The notes under the pieces: model-generated | What the model was told of the DNA's origin: nothing | The model's input: the letters and a program-made list of their open reading frames with translations, nothing else | Databases searched by the model: none | Shown here: positions 23,547 through 32,150 of the stretch, in pieces | Position numbering within the stretch: position 1 is the stretch's first letter | How the letters are laid out: each line of letters starts with the position of its first letter | Assembly: GCA_963822435.1 (NCBI GenBank) | Contig: CAWGHN010000002.1 | Coordinates: 362,826-426,825 of the forward strand | Source: JAUYQR01 sp963822435 | GTDB lineage: Bacteria; Pseudomonadota; Alphaproteobacteria; Rhodobacterales; Rhodobacteraceae | DNA length: 64,000 bases | Reading direction: 5' to 3' | Translations under genes and position numbers: made by a program

Positions 23547-24935
23547 ATGACCCAAACCCTGACCGCCTCCAGCCATGCACGGGCGACGCTTGTGCTGGGC
23601 CTTCCCCTTGTCGGATCGCATCTGGCGCAGATGGCGCTGCATGTGACCGATACCGTCATGCTGGGCTGGTACGGCGTGGTCGAACTGGCCGCCGTTGTCT
23701 TGGGCGCGTCGTCGTTCTTCATCGTTTTCGTGCTGGGATCGGGCTTTGCCAAGGCGGTGATGCCGATGGTGGCCGCAGCCCTTGGGCAGGGCGACGAGGT
23801 GCAGGTGCGGCGCGACACGCGGATGGGGCTGTGGCTTTCTGTTGGCTACGGGCTGTTGACCTATCCCCTGTTCTGGGAATCCGAGGCGATTCTGCTGGCT
23901 TTGGGGCAGAACCCGGAGGTTGCGGCGCTGGGGCAGGATTTCATGCGCATCGCGGGGTTGGGCATGGTGCCGGCCTTGGGCGTGATGGTGCTGTCAAGCT
24001 ATCTTGCGGCGCTGGGGCGGACGCAGGCGGTGCTGTGGGCCACGGTGCTGGCGGTGTTCGTGAACATCGTCGTCAACTGGGCGCTGATCTTCGGCAACTG
24101 GGGGTTTCCCGAACTGGGTGTTCGGGGGGCCGCGATTGCGACAGTCGTGGTGCAGGTGCTGACGCTTTTGGTGTTGGGCCTTTACGCGGGGCTGTTGCGC
24201 GACCTGCGCCGGTTCCGGCTGTTCCAGCGGTTCTGGCGGCCCGACTGGCACGCGATGGGGCAGGTGTTCCAGCTTGGCTGGCCGATCGGGCTGACGGGTG
24301 TGGCGGAGGCGGGGTTGTTTCAGGCCTCGGCCATCATGATGGGTTGGGTCGGCACGGTGGAGCTGGCCGCGCACGGGATTGCGATGGAGGTGACGGCGGT
24401 CACGTTCATGATGCATGTCGGGCTGTCGAGTGCGGCCACGATCCGCACCGCGCGGTTCGCCGGTCACGGTGATGCGCGGGCGCTGCGGGATGGGGCGATG
24501 GTGGCACTGGGCCTGTCGCTGGTGGTGGCGCTGGTGGTGATCGCGCTTTACGTGATCTTTCCCGAGCCGATCATCGCGCTGTTTCTGGACACATCGAAAC
24601 CTGAAAGCGCGCGGATCATCGAACTTGGTGCGGTGCTGTTGATCGTGGCGGCGCTGTTCCATCTGGCCGATGCGATGCAGGTGATGGCGCTGGGCCTGCT
24701 GCGCGGGATCAGGGATACCAAGGTGCCCATGGTGCTGGCGGCGGTGAGTTACTGGCTGGTCGGCATCCCATGCAGCTATGTGCTGGCCTTTCCGCTGGGC
24801 TACGGCGCGGTCGGTCTGTGGCTGGGGCTGGTGGTCGGCCTTGTCTGCGCGTCGGTCAGCCTTTTGGTGCGGTTCTGGTGGCTAGCGCCAAAACCGGTGC
24901 AGGCTGGCGAAACGGCCTTGCAGGCGGGCGAGTAG
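23547..24935 (+). CDS. MATE family multidrug efflux protein
   Basis: This 462-residue inner-membrane antiporter with 12 predicted spans is of the NorM/DinF superfamily. Typical features are TDTVMLGWYGVVELAAV in the first helices, NIVVNWALIFGNWGFPELGV between helices 5 and 6, and the pseudo-repeat VGTVELAAHGIAMEVTAV in the second half. It exports cationic drugs or metabolites in exchange for sodium or protons. Its last 54 bases overlap the convergent kpsC gene. No regulator is adjacent. Confidence 0.92.
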   Translation: MTQTLTASSHARATLVLGLPLVGSHLAQMALHVTDTVMLGWYGVVELAAVVLGASSFFIVFVLGSGFAKAVMPMVAAALGQGDEVQVRRDTRMGLWLSVGYGLLTYPLFWESEAILLALGQNPEVAALGQDFMRIAGLGMVPALGVMVLSSYLAALGRTQAVLWATVLAVFVNIVVNWALIFGNWGFPELGVRGAAIATVVVQVLTLLVLGLYAGLLRDLRRFRLFQRFWRPDWHAMGQVFQLGWPIGLTGVAEAGLFQASAIMMGWVGTVELAAHGIAMEVTAVTFMMHVGLSSAATIRTARFAGHGDARALRDGAMVALGLSLVVALVVIALYVIFPEPIIALFLDTSKPESARIIELGAVLLIVAALFHLADAMQVMALGLLRGIRDTKVPMVLAAVSYWLVGIPCSYVLAFPLGYGAVGLWLGLVVGLVCASVSLLVRFWWLAPKPVQAGETALQAGE

Positions 24936-26948
24936 CCAGTTGCCCGGCCCTTGTGGCAGGGTGCCGGCGATCAGGCGGTCCACGATCACCTCGGGCGGGC
25001 AGGGGCGGCGGCTGACCGGATCCCAGTAGCGCGGATAGGCGATGAGGGCCGCGTGGCCCAGTTGCATCAGGTCGGGGCGCGGCAGAAGGCTGCCATCGGC
25101 GCGGCGCAGGCGGCGGGGCGGCACCGGGCCAAGATCGCGGGTCAGGCCCCAGCCGGCGTAGAACGGCGCGCCGAGGGTGGTGACGGGCTTGCCGCGAATG
25201 AGCGCCTCGAACCCCAGAAGCGAGGTGATTGTCCAGACTTCATCGACGGCGGCGAGGGTTTCGGCGGGGTCGGTGTTGGTCAGGACCACGTCGGCGAGCG
25301 CGGGGTCGGCGAGCGCGGGGTCGGTGAGCGCGCCGGGACGCAGGCCCGCTTCGACATCGGGGTGGGGTTTGTAGAGGATCACGGCACTGGGGTTGGCCTC
25401 ACGCACGGCTTTGAGCAGCGCCGCGTTGGTTCGGATGCCACCTGCACCCTTGAGGATCGAGGCGTCGTCTTCGACCTGACCGGGAACGAGGATGCGGTGG
25501 CCTTCAGGCAAAGGCGGCAGGGGGGGGGCCGCAAGGTTGTATTTGGAGAGGCCGGCTTTGGTCAGCCGGTCCAGCAGGCGTTCGGCGCGGCTGCGGGCGG
25601 CGGGGCTAAGCGGCGCGAGGATGAGGTGTTCAAGGCGCGAAGGGCGGGTCGGATCGTAATAGATGCCAAGGTCGTCGGTGACGAGGCTGAGCGCCGGGGT
25701 CAGCGCCGCGCCAAGGCCGCGCGAGCGCAGGAAGCCGTCTTCGATGCGAAGGGTCGGGGCGGTGGGGGCGAAGGCCGGGGGCTCCTTGCTGGCCCAGATC
25801 AGAAGGCTGCGGCCGGTGCTGCTGGCAAGGGCGGCGGCGGCGGCGGGATCGTTGCGGAAGATCACCGGCCTGGTCGCGCCGAACACCTGTTGCAGGCGCT
25901 TGCGTTTCCACAGCCGCATGCCGGTGGCGACATGGCCGAAGCGGTCCTGACGGAAGGCGCGGACCTCGGCCTCCAACTGGTCGAGCGCGTCTTCAAGGCG
26001 GCACAGCCGGTCGCGGCAGGGATCATACCACAAGGGCGCAAGGATCATCGCGGCGGCGAAAAGCTGGGTTTTCGTGAGGTTGCGGTTGCGGCGGGGCGGG
26101 TGCGTGACGTCCTGCGTCAGGCCCCAGCCGGCGTAGAACGGCTGGCCGAGGACATGGGGGCGGTGCCCGGCGAGGATCGCCTCGAAGCCGAGGTGCGAGG
26201 AAACGGTGTAGACCGCGATGGCCCCGTCGAGCAGCGCCCAGGGCGACACGGGGGCGGCAAGCAGGGTGACGCGAGGGGTTTCATCGTCCGGGCCAAAATG
26301 GCCGGGGCGAAGGCCAAGCGTGGTTTCGGGATGCGCCTTGATGACGATGCGCGCGCCGGGGTTCTGTTCCTGCGCAAGGACCAGCATTTCACGGAAGCTG
26401 GAGGCGTTGGCGCCCGAGTGGCGGATCGAGGCGTCGCCTTGGGTCTGGTCGACGACGAGGACGTAGCCGGGCGGTGGTGGGGTCAGGGCGGGGTCGTGGA
26501 TGTTGTATTTGGACAAGTGAAGGGACTGGATACGCTCGATACCGTGCCGTGCGCGCGACAGGATGTTCGAATCGTCCAAAGGGTCAGTGGCAAGGATGCG
26601 TTCCAGGAGCGAGGGCGCGCTGGCGTCGAAATGCACGCCGATCGGGTCGACGATCAGGCCTATGGGCGGCGCGCCGGTGCGGCCGGGGTGGACCGAGCGC
26701 AGGAACCCATCCTCGGCCCGGATCAGCGGCACCTTGCGACGGGCGGCAACCGCCTCGCCCCGCGTGGCGGTGGGGCTGCGGCCCCAGACAAGGACGCCGT
26801 CCTCGGGGCCGGGCAGGCCGAAGCGGAGCGGGTGACCGGCCAGCGCGAGGATGCGCGCAAGGCGTCGGTCGGTGAGGAAACCGAGGTTCTGGTGACAGAG
26901 CCTGCGGGGAAGCGGGTGGTCGGACCAGAGGCGCCCGGTGCCGGACAA
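24882..26948 (-). CDS. kpsC: Capsular polysaccharide beta-Kdo transferase KpsC
   Basis: This is a cytoplasmic enzyme of about 688 residues that builds the poly-Kdo linker joining group 2/3-type capsule to its lipid anchor. It is a tandem duplication: RAEDGFLRS (about residues 77-85) and LGQPFYAGWGLT in the first half recur as RIEDGFLRS and LGAPFYAGWGLT in the second, matching the two Kdo-transferase modules. VIKAHPET and LYKPHPD are the matching donor-site segments. The start is uncertain: I take TTG 26948, 8 bases after the wza stop, while GTG 26990 or ATG 27065 would overlap wza. It is last in a kpsS-wza-kpsC run. Confidence 0.9.
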   Translation of the reverse strand: MSGTGRLWSDHPLPRRLCHQNLGFLTDRRLARILALAGHPLRFGLPGPEDGVLVWGRSPTATRGEAVAARRKVPLIRAEDGFLRSVHPGRTGAPPIGLIVDPIGVHFDASAPSLLERILATDPLDDSNILSRARHGIERIQSLHLSKYNIHDPALTPPPPGYVLVVDQTQGDASIRHSGANASSFREMLVLAQEQNPGARIVIKAHPETTLGLRPGHFGPDDETPRVTLLAAPVSPWALLDGAIAVYTVSSHLGFEAILAGHRPHVLGQPFYAGWGLTQDVTHPPRRNRNLTKTQLFAAAMILAPLWYDPCRDRLCRLEDALDQLEAEVRAFRQDRFGHVATGMRLWKRKRLQQVFGATRPVIFRNDPAAAAALASSTGRSLLIWASKEPPAFAPTAPTLRIEDGFLRSRGLGAALTPALSLVTDDLGIYYDPTRPSRLEHLILAPLSPAARSRAERLLDRLTKAGLSKYNLAAPPLPPLPEGHRILVPGQVEDDASILKGAGGIRTNAALLKAVREANPSAVILYKPHPDVEAGLRPGALTDPALADPALADVVLTNTDPAETLAAVDEVWTITSLLGFEALIRGKPVTTLGAPFYAGWGLTRDLGPVPPRRLRRADGSLLPRPDLMQLGHAALIAYPRYWDPVSRRPCPPEVIVDRLIAGTLPQGPGNWLLARLQGRFASLHRFWR

Positions 26949-26955
26949 GGGACCG

Positions 26956-28080
26956 TCAGTTCCCGGTGTTGGCGAGGTTGGTCGCGGCACCCGTGGTTCC
27001 GGTGATCGCGGCAAGGGTCTTTTGCCACTGCACGAAGGGCGCTTCGGTGACGTAAAGCGTGTCACCGTCGCGGATCTGGAAATCGCGGGCCTCGAAAAGC
27101 CCGGTCGGTTCGGTCAGATCCAGCACATAGACCATGCGCTGGTCGCCGATCAGATCGGTGCGGCCGAGGACGGCATTGGCGATGTCTTCCGTCTCGTCCC
27201 GCAGAACGAACACGCCGGTCGGATCGGCAGAGTTGGTCGACAGGCCGCCCACGGTGGCAATGGCCTCCAGCGCGGACAGGCTTTCGCTTTGAAACGGCAC
27301 GAGGTTCTGCCCGCCGGTGGCACCAAGCGCGGTGAAGGTGCGGCTGTCCTCTTCGATCACGATCTGATCGCCGGGGCGCAGCGCGATGTCGAGGGCGGGA
27401 TTTTCATAAAGATCCTTGAGCCAGATCCGGCCGCTGTGCGCGCCGCGTGTGACGCGGACTATGGCGACGTCGGCATCAATCGACACGCCGCCGGATTTTG
27501 CCAGCATGGTGGCAAGCGTGCGGGTCGGCGCTTCGATCGGGTAGATGCCGGGACCGGCGGCCTGGCCCGCGATGGATATGGTGGCACCATCACCGGCAAG
27601 ACGGCGGACCTGCACCTGCGGGTCGGGGGTCTGGTCTTCAAGCAGGCGCGTGATGGCCTGGCGCAGCCCTTCGGGGGTCTGCCCCGCCGCACGGACGCGA
27701 CCGGCGTAGGGGATGAAGATATAACCCTGCCCGTCGACCTGCATTTCGTTGAGCGGCGTCACGCGCTGGCCGGTGTTGCCGAGAAGTGGCTCTTCCTTGA
27801 CGTTTTCAAACACGACAACCGACAGTCGGTCACCGCTGGAAATCGTGTCGGAGCCGATCACGCCGGCATTCTGAAACGCCGTGCTGAACCCGAACGACGG
27901 TTGCCGCGCCGTGGTGCGCGACACCTGGTCGGTGACCGTGACGACAAAAGCGTCCCCGTCTTTCTGCACCGATCCGGCATAGATCTCGCGCTTGTTCGGG
28001 CCAGAGCGGGGCAGGCCGCAGGACGCGACGAATGCGGCAGCACTGATAACGGCGACCAGTTTGGCCGTCTTGGAAAACAT
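26956..28080 (-). CDS. wza: Polysaccharide export outer-membrane lipoprotein (Wza/KpsD-like)
   Basis: This 374-residue outer-membrane polysaccharide export (OPX) lipoprotein forms the channel for capsule exit. The leader MFSKTAKLVAVISAAAFVAS is followed by C21 of the lipobox. Next come the polysaccharide-export domain (ISSGDRLSVVVFENVKEEPL, then VDGQGYIFIPYAGRVRAAGQ) and two SLBB-type segments (SIAGQAAGPGIYPIEAPTRT and the region ending GDTLYVTEAPF). The ATG at 28080 fits GAGG 11 bases upstream better than the GTG at 28089. It lies between kpsS and kpsC, all on the minus strand. Confidence 0.9.
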   Translation of the reverse strand: MFSKTAKLVAVISAAAFVASCGLPRSGPNKREIYAGSVQKDGDAFVVTVTDQVSRTTARQPSFGFSTAFQNAGVIGSDTISSGDRLSVVVFENVKEEPLLGNTGQRVTPLNEMQVDGQGYIFIPYAGRVRAAGQTPEGLRQAITRLLEDQTPDPQVQVRRLAGDGATISIAGQAAGPGIYPIEAPTRTLATMLAKSGGVSIDADVAIVRVTRGAHSGRIWLKDLYENPALDIALRPGDQIVIEEDSRTFTALGATGGQNLVPFQSESLSALEAIATVGGLSTNSADPTGVFVLRDETEDIANAVLGRTDLIGDQRMVYVLDLTEPTGLFEARDFQIRDGDTLYVTEAPFVQWQKTLAAITGTTGAATNLANTGN

Positions 28081-28174
28081 GAACTGCACTGCCTCACGTC
28101 CCTTTTTGATAGGGGTACATTTTGCGGTGACGTTACAAAAGCCAAGCGAACTTTGCCAGCGCCGGTTCCATCGG

Positions 28175-29455
28175 CTAGTTCATGATGCGCAACTGTTGCC
28201 GTGGTGCCGCTGTACCGTCGAGCAGGGCGGCGTAGGGATCTTGGGGCGAGAGCATCATGTCCACCACCTGCCGCAAGAGCGCGCGGCGCCCGCGTGCGGC
28301 ATAAAAGCCGCCCGACACCTGGCTGGTTTCCAGAAGAAACCGTCGGTAGGCGCGGTAGGCCCGGGTGTCGGGGCGGTCAGGTGCCGCAAAGAACGCATCA
28401 AGCGGCTGGGACGACACGAATTCGGGTTTGGCGTAAACCGCCGCTCCGAAGGGGCGCAGCGCAATGCCGCGCCACAACGCCTGCTGGCCAGCGGTGGAGT
28501 TCACCGTCACGGCGGTTCGGGCATGGGTCAGAAGATGCGCCAGCTTGCCGCCGCGCACGAAATGCACCCGCCCGCCAAGCCCGTTGTCACGCGCAAGCCG
28601 CGCGATGTTGGCGGCCAGCGGCGTGCGGCCATCTTCCAGCGGGTGGGCTTTGAACACGAGGTGGTGGTGGCGCGGCGCACCCTTGGCGAAATTGGCCATC
28701 ACCACGCTGAGAAACTCGCCCGTCGTGCGGAACGGCGAATGGTCGCGAAAGCTGGCGTCGTGATCGAGTTGCAGGATCGCAAGGTGGTAAGGAAAGCCGC
28801 CGAAACGGATGCGCCAGGTTGCGATGCGGCGCTGGGCGCGGTGCAGCGGCAAGAGGAGGAAAGCCTTGAGGTAAAGCAGGAACTCTTGCCCGACGGTCAG
28901 ATCACGGTGCGGGCGGAAGGCGCGGTAGGCGCGCCCGCCAAGCGCCACGCACCCGTGATAGAGCGCGCCCCAGAACATGTGCTGGCGCATGTCGCCCCAG
29001 GTGCCGGGGGTATCGGGCAAATCGGCATCGACCGTGGCGAGGGCGGCCTGCATTTGCGGCACTGACAGGCCCATCAGGCGGGAGTTGCCGTTGGACCCGC
29101 CGCGTTCATAGGTGACCCAGTAGGGACGGAGGTAGCCTTCCTCGAACACATGCACGGTCAGGCCACGGGCGCGGGCAAGCCGGACGGCGGTGGCGTGGAC
29201 CGGGCGGGTATCGCCGTAAAGCACAATGTCGGTGATCGCATGCCGGTCAAGGTGGCCGGCCAGGGTATCGGGCCAGTCGTGCAGCGCACCGGTAAAGGCG
29301 ATGTAGCCCGGCCCCGGCCAGAACACCCGGTCGCCAAGGTTGAAGCCGATGCGCCAGACCTGCCCCCCGGCCGCGCGCAACATCCGGCCGAGGTGATGAA
29401 ACCACGGACCATGCGGGCCTTGCAGGAACAGAAACCTTCGCGCGCCAGCGGTCAT
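28175..29455 (-). CDS. kpsS: Capsular polysaccharide beta-Kdo transferase KpsS
   Basis: This 426-residue cytoplasmic partner of KpsC adds the first Kdo to the phospholipid acceptor of group 2-type capsules. Recognisable parts are FLFLQGPHGPWFHHLGRML at the N-terminus, VFEEGYLRPYWVTYERGGSN and LVFKAHPLEDG. VNSTAGQQALWRGIALRPFG, typical of the nucleotide-sugar binding half, follows. The ATG at 29455 is the most likely start; an upstream continuation of the frame lacks support. It is first in the capsule export run, with a 209-base divergent intergenic region before ribE that must hold its promoter. Confidence 0.9.
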   Translation of the reverse strand: MTAGARRFLFLQGPHGPWFHHLGRMLRAAGGQVWRIGFNLGDRVFWPGPGYIAFTGALHDWPDTLAGHLDRHAITDIVLYGDTRPVHATAVRLARARGLTVHVFEEGYLRPYWVTYERGGSNGNSRLMGLSVPQMQAALATVDADLPDTPGTWGDMRQHMFWGALYHGCVALGGRAYRAFRPHRDLTVGQEFLLYLKAFLLLPLHRAQRRIATWRIRFGGFPYHLAILQLDHDASFRDHSPFRTTGEFLSVVMANFAKGAPRHHHLVFKAHPLEDGRTPLAANIARLARDNGLGGRVHFVRGGKLAHLLTHARTAVTVNSTAGQQALWRGIALRPFGAAVYAKPEFVSSQPLDAFFAAPDRPDTRAYRAYRRFLLETSQVSGGFYAARGRRALLRQVVDMMLSPQDPYAALLDGTAAPRQQLRIMN

Positions 29456-29664
29456 CGGGGGCCTTTCTTGACAGCTCAGCGCTGTGTATTGGCCAGTGTG
29501 GCCGAGGAATAAAGCGAAATTGCGCAAGACTGCGTCACGCCGCACCCGTGCGTGGCGGACGAGACGCGCCTTGCGGGCGAGTTTGGGGCCAGATTTGGGG
29601 GGCTTGCAGGGCTGCGGGGCCGGGGCTACGTCAGGGAGTGAGCAAAAACGAAGGATTGCCGGCG

Positions 29665-30261
29665 ATGTTTACGGGGATTGTCACGGATATCGGCAGGGTC
29701 CTTGAGACCGAGCAGCAGGGCGACCTGCGCGCCCGGATTGGCACCAGCTACGATGTCGGCCGGATCGACATCGGCGCGTCGATCGCCTGCGACGGGGTGT
29801 GCCTGACGGTGGTGGCGCTGGGATCGCAGCCGCAGAACTGGTTCGACGTGCAGATCTCGGCCGAGACGGTGTCAAAGACCAACCTTGCCGGATGGGCGCC
29901 CGGCACGCGGGTGAACCTGGAACGGGCGCTGAAGGTGGGCGACGAGTTGGGCGGGCATATCGTGTCGGGCCATGTCGACGGGCTGGCCGAGGTGGTGGCG
30001 GTGCGGCCCGAGGGCGGGTCGGTCCGGGTGACGTTCCGCGCGCCGGAAGCCTTGGCGAAGTTCATCGCACCGAAAGGGTCGGTCGCGCTGAACGGCACCT
30101 CGCTGACGGTGAACGAGGTGGAGGGCTGTGATTTCGGGATCAACTTCATCCCGCATACGCAAGGGGCCACGACCTGGGGCGAAGTCGCGGTCGGCGACCG
30201 GGTGAACCTGGAGATCGACACGATGGCACGCTATGTGGCGCGGCTGCGCGAGTGGGGCTGA
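29665..30261 (+). CDS. ribE: Riboflavin synthase, alpha chain
   Basis: This 198-residue enzyme dismutates two molecules of 6,7-dimethyl-8-ribityllumazine to riboflavin. The protein is two similar halves: MFTGIVTDIGRV with IACDGVCLTVVAL in the first, and GGHIVSGHVDGLAEV with VALNGTSLTVNEV in the second. FIPHTQGATTWGEVAVGD leads into the C-terminal trimerisation helix. AAGGA precedes the ATG at 29665. The lumazine synthase and RibB genes lie 8 kb away in this window, so the pathway is dispersed. No FMN riboswitch is visible upstream. Confidence 0.95.
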   Translation: MFTGIVTDIGRVLETEQQGDLRARIGTSYDVGRIDIGASIACDGVCLTVVALGSQPQNWFDVQISAETVSKTNLAGWAPGTRVNLERALKVGDELGGHIVSGHVDGLAEVVAVRPEGGSVRVTFRAPEALAKFIAPKGSVALNGTSLTVNEVEGCDFGINFIPHTQGATTWGEVAVGDRVNLEIDTMARYVARLREWG

Positions 30262-30281
30262 GGCGGCGCATCGGGCCGGCC

Positions 30282-30336
30282 CCGGAGGGTTTCACACCCT
30301 CCGGACCACCCGTGGGATATTTGTGCAAAGAGGAAG
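30282..30336 (+). repeat. Intergenic repeat, copy C, also carrying the next gene's ribosome binding site
   Basis: CCGGAGGGTTTCACACCCTC forms the hairpin (30282-30304 with the closing CGG), followed by CACCCGTGGGATATTTGTGC and AAAGAGGAAG. The hairpin stands about 20 bases after the ribE stop and can terminate it. The GAGGA of the tail lies at ribosome-binding distance from the ATG at 30340. The repeat therefore seems to act as both terminator and leader. Confidence 0.7.
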
Positions 30337-30339
30337 CCG

Positions 30340-30891
30340 ATGCAGATCGGGCATAACCGGGGGCCATCGCTGGAGGGCGGCGCAAGCTGGCGGCGGCATT
30401 GCTGGGCGGCGGCGCGGGAGCGGTTGTTGCCCGTGCTGCCGGTGGAGGTGGTGCGGCTGCGGGTGAAGCGGGCGAAGGCGCTGGGCCTCGATTACAAGAC
30501 CTATGCCGGAGTGCGGGCGGCGACGGGGCATGACGTGGTGGCGTTTCTGTTTTCAACCAACGCGTTGCGGGTGACGCTGGTGCGGCCTGCGATGCCGGAC
30601 GGGCGGGCCGAAAAGCTGGCGGCGGTGACGGGCTGTGGCCGGCTGGCCCTGGCGGTTGCGCCGATGACGGCGGGCATGGTGGCGGCGGCCAATCCGGCGC
30701 TGGACGCAGCACATCCGGCACCCTGGGCGCTGGCGGGGTTTGGCGAGATACGCGATGCCTTGCGCGCGGCGCTGGGCCGGGTGCCCGCCGATCAGGTGGT
30801 GCTGGTGGGGGATCTGGGCCTAGAGCGCGACTGGTGCGCGGCGGGGCGGCTGGCGGCCTATCTGCCGGCGGAGCGGTATTTCGGGCACTGA
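30340..30891 (+). CDS. Hypothetical protein, Rhodobacterales type
   Basis: This 183-residue soluble protein starts MQIGHNRGPSLEGGASWRRH and contains RVKRAKALGLDYKTYAGVRA and HDVVAFLFSTNALRVTLVRP. I recognise the IGHNRGP...W..HCW opening and the LGLDYKTYA block from unnamed Rhodobacterales proteins, but not a function. No membrane span or signal peptide is present. Its ribosome binding site lies inside repeat copy C. It is followed by a bidirectional terminator and the convergent carD gene. Confidence 0.7.
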   Translation: MQIGHNRGPSLEGGASWRRHCWAAARERLLPVLPVEVVRLRVKRAKALGLDYKTYAGVRAATGHDVVAFLFSTNALRVTLVRPAMPDGRAEKLAAVTGCGRLALAVAPMTAGMVAAANPALDAAHPAPWALAGFGEIRDALRAALGRVPADQVVLVGDLGLERDWCAAGRLAAYLPAERYFGH

Positions 30892-30893
30892 AA

Positions 30894-30919
30894 AACGGCG
30901 GTCCTTGCGGGCCGCCGTT
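30894..30919. terminator. Bidirectional intrinsic terminator
   Basis: AACGGCGG (30894-30901) pairs with CCGCCGTT (30912-30919) around a 10-base loop. It is placed 3 bases after the stop of the hypothetical gene and 22 bases after the carD stop in the other direction. A-rich flanks on the left serve carD as a U tract. Confidence 0.7.
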
Positions 30920-30940
30920 CGGGTCTTGCCGGGGTGTCGA

Positions 30941-31450
30941 TCAGGCGGCGCGGCCGACGAGGACGCTGTCGACCTGCTTGGCGGCCCCGGCTTCGTCCAC
31001 GCCAGACACGGCGGCGACTTCGCGGGTCAGGCGTTCGAGGGCGGCCTCGTAAAGCTGACGTTCGGAATAGGACTGTTCGCGCTGGTCGTCGGTGCGGTGC
31101 AGGTCACGGACCACTTCGGCGATCGAGAGAAGGTCGCCGGAGTTGATCTTCTGTTCGTATTCCTGGGCGCGGCGCGACCACATCGCGCGCTTGACCTTGG
31201 CCTTGCCCTTCAGCGTGTCGAGCGCCTTGGTCACCACATCGGGGGCGGAGAGGGCGCGCATGCCGATTTCGGTGGCCTTGTGGGTGGGAACCCGCAGGGT
31301 CATCTTGTCCTTTTCGAAGGAGATCACAAAAAGCTCCAGCTGAAGTCCGGCGATCTGCTGTTCTTCGATCGAGATGATCTTGCCGACCCCGTGAGCGGGA
31401 TAGACGACGAACTCGTTCGGGCGGAAATCAGGCTTCTTCGATTTGGTCAT
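30941..31450 (-). CDS. carD: CarD family transcriptional regulator
   Basis: This 169-residue protein binds RNA polymerase beta and stabilises open complexes, particularly at rRNA and housekeeping promoters. The N-terminal Tudor-like RNA polymerase-interaction domain reads FVVYPAHGVGKIISIEEQQI, then LRVPTHKATEIGMRAL. The C-terminal helical DNA-binding part contains VKRAMWSRRAQEYEQKINSG and LHRTDDQREQSYSERQLYE. The length and motifs are typical for alphaproteobacteria. A consensus-like promoter and palindrome lie upstream (31596-31637). It follows fdxA in the conserved helicase-S4-fdxA-carD order. Confidence 0.94.
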   Translation of the reverse strand: MTKSKKPDFRPNEFVVYPAHGVGKIISIEEQQIAGLQLELFVISFEKDKMTLRVPTHKATEIGMRALSAPDVVTKALDTLKGKAKVKRAMWSRRAQEYEQKINSGDLLSIAEVVRDLHRTDDQREQSYSERQLYEAALERLTREVAAVSGVDEAGAAKQVDSVLVGRAA

Positions 31451-31595
31451 GCGGCACGTTCCCCTATCGGAAGGCTGAGTTTTTCGGACAACAAAGGCAC
31501 GACCGGAGCCAGAAGCCCGGCGGTGCGAATTTCATTGTCGCAAAAAAATCGGGCTCAGATGATGAAATCCAAGCCCTGCATCAGGCTTCCATGCT

Positions 31596-31637
31596 TGTTT
31601 GTGAACAAACTATAACACAAAAAAGCGCGGATTCCAA
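31596..31637 (-). promoter_or_regulatory. Putative carD promoter with overlapping palindrome
   Basis: On the minus strand TTGGAA (31632-31637) and TATAGT (31608-31613), 18 bases apart, resemble sigma-70 -35 and -10 boxes. The perfect inverted repeat GTTTGT-TC-ACAAAC (31596-31609) overlaps the -10 box and the expected start point. The rest of the 300-base gap between carD and fdxA shows only a GATTCG/CGAATC inverted repeat (31711-31729) downstream of fdxA. Confidence 0.4.
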
Positions 31638-31750
31638 CTGCTGCGGAAGGATGGGTGGCGGGGCCAAGTGTCGGAAATATGGCGCTAATTGCCACGACAA
31701 GCGAGCCGATGATTCGTATTCAGCGAATCGTGATGCGGCAAGGAACCTTT

Positions 31751-32089
31751 TCAGCCGCCCTTGCCGGGAGCTTCGGAGAAGTACTTGTCGCGCTTGCCGG
31801 TTTCCCCGTCACGCGCCTCGGCGTCGGGCATCGGGTCTTTTTTCGTGACGATCACTGGCCATGCAACCGCATATTTGCGGTTGAAGGTGACCCATTCGTC
31901 CATGTCGGGTTCGGTATCCGGGCGGATCGCGTCGGCGGGGCATTCGGGTTCGCAGACGCCGCAATCGATGCATTCATCCGGGTGGATGACCAGCATGTTC
32001 TCGCCCTCGTAGAAGCAGTCCACCGGACACACCTCGACGCAGTCGGTGTATTTGCAGGCGATGCAGTTGTCGATCACCACGTACGTCAT
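31751..32089 (-). CDS. fdxA: Ferredoxin FdxA (7Fe type)
   Basis: This 112-residue cytoplasmic electron carrier starts MTYVVIDNCIACKYTDCVEV. The cysteine pattern CIACKYTDCVEVCPVDCF plus CIDCGVCEPECP is that of Azotobacter FdI-type ferredoxins, binding one [3Fe-4S] and one [4Fe-4S] cluster. A C-terminal extension of about 50 residues (EWVTFNRKYAVAWPVI onwards) is also usual for the family. It lies 61 bases after the S4 gene on the same strand and before carD. Confidence 0.95.
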   Translation of the reverse strand: MTYVVIDNCIACKYTDCVEVCPVDCFYEGENMLVIHPDECIDCGVCEPECPADAIRPDTEPDMDEWVTFNRKYAVAWPVIVTKKDPMPDAEARDGETGKRDKYFSEAPGKGG

Positions 32090-32150
32090 GGAAAGCCCCG
32101 TCCTGAACCGTGTCTTTGGCAGATGCTCGTGACTAAATCAGTGGGCGGGA

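Noticed and set aside
25290..25340. Short tandem repeat inside kpsC (GTCGGCGAGCGCGGG units)
   Set aside because: It encodes an in-frame TDPALADPALAD repeat within a surface loop of KpsC and is probably only local slippage.
29456..29664. FMN riboswitch before ribE
   Set aside because: The characteristic AGGGGNAGGG-type and GACCGGCGGT segments are absent.
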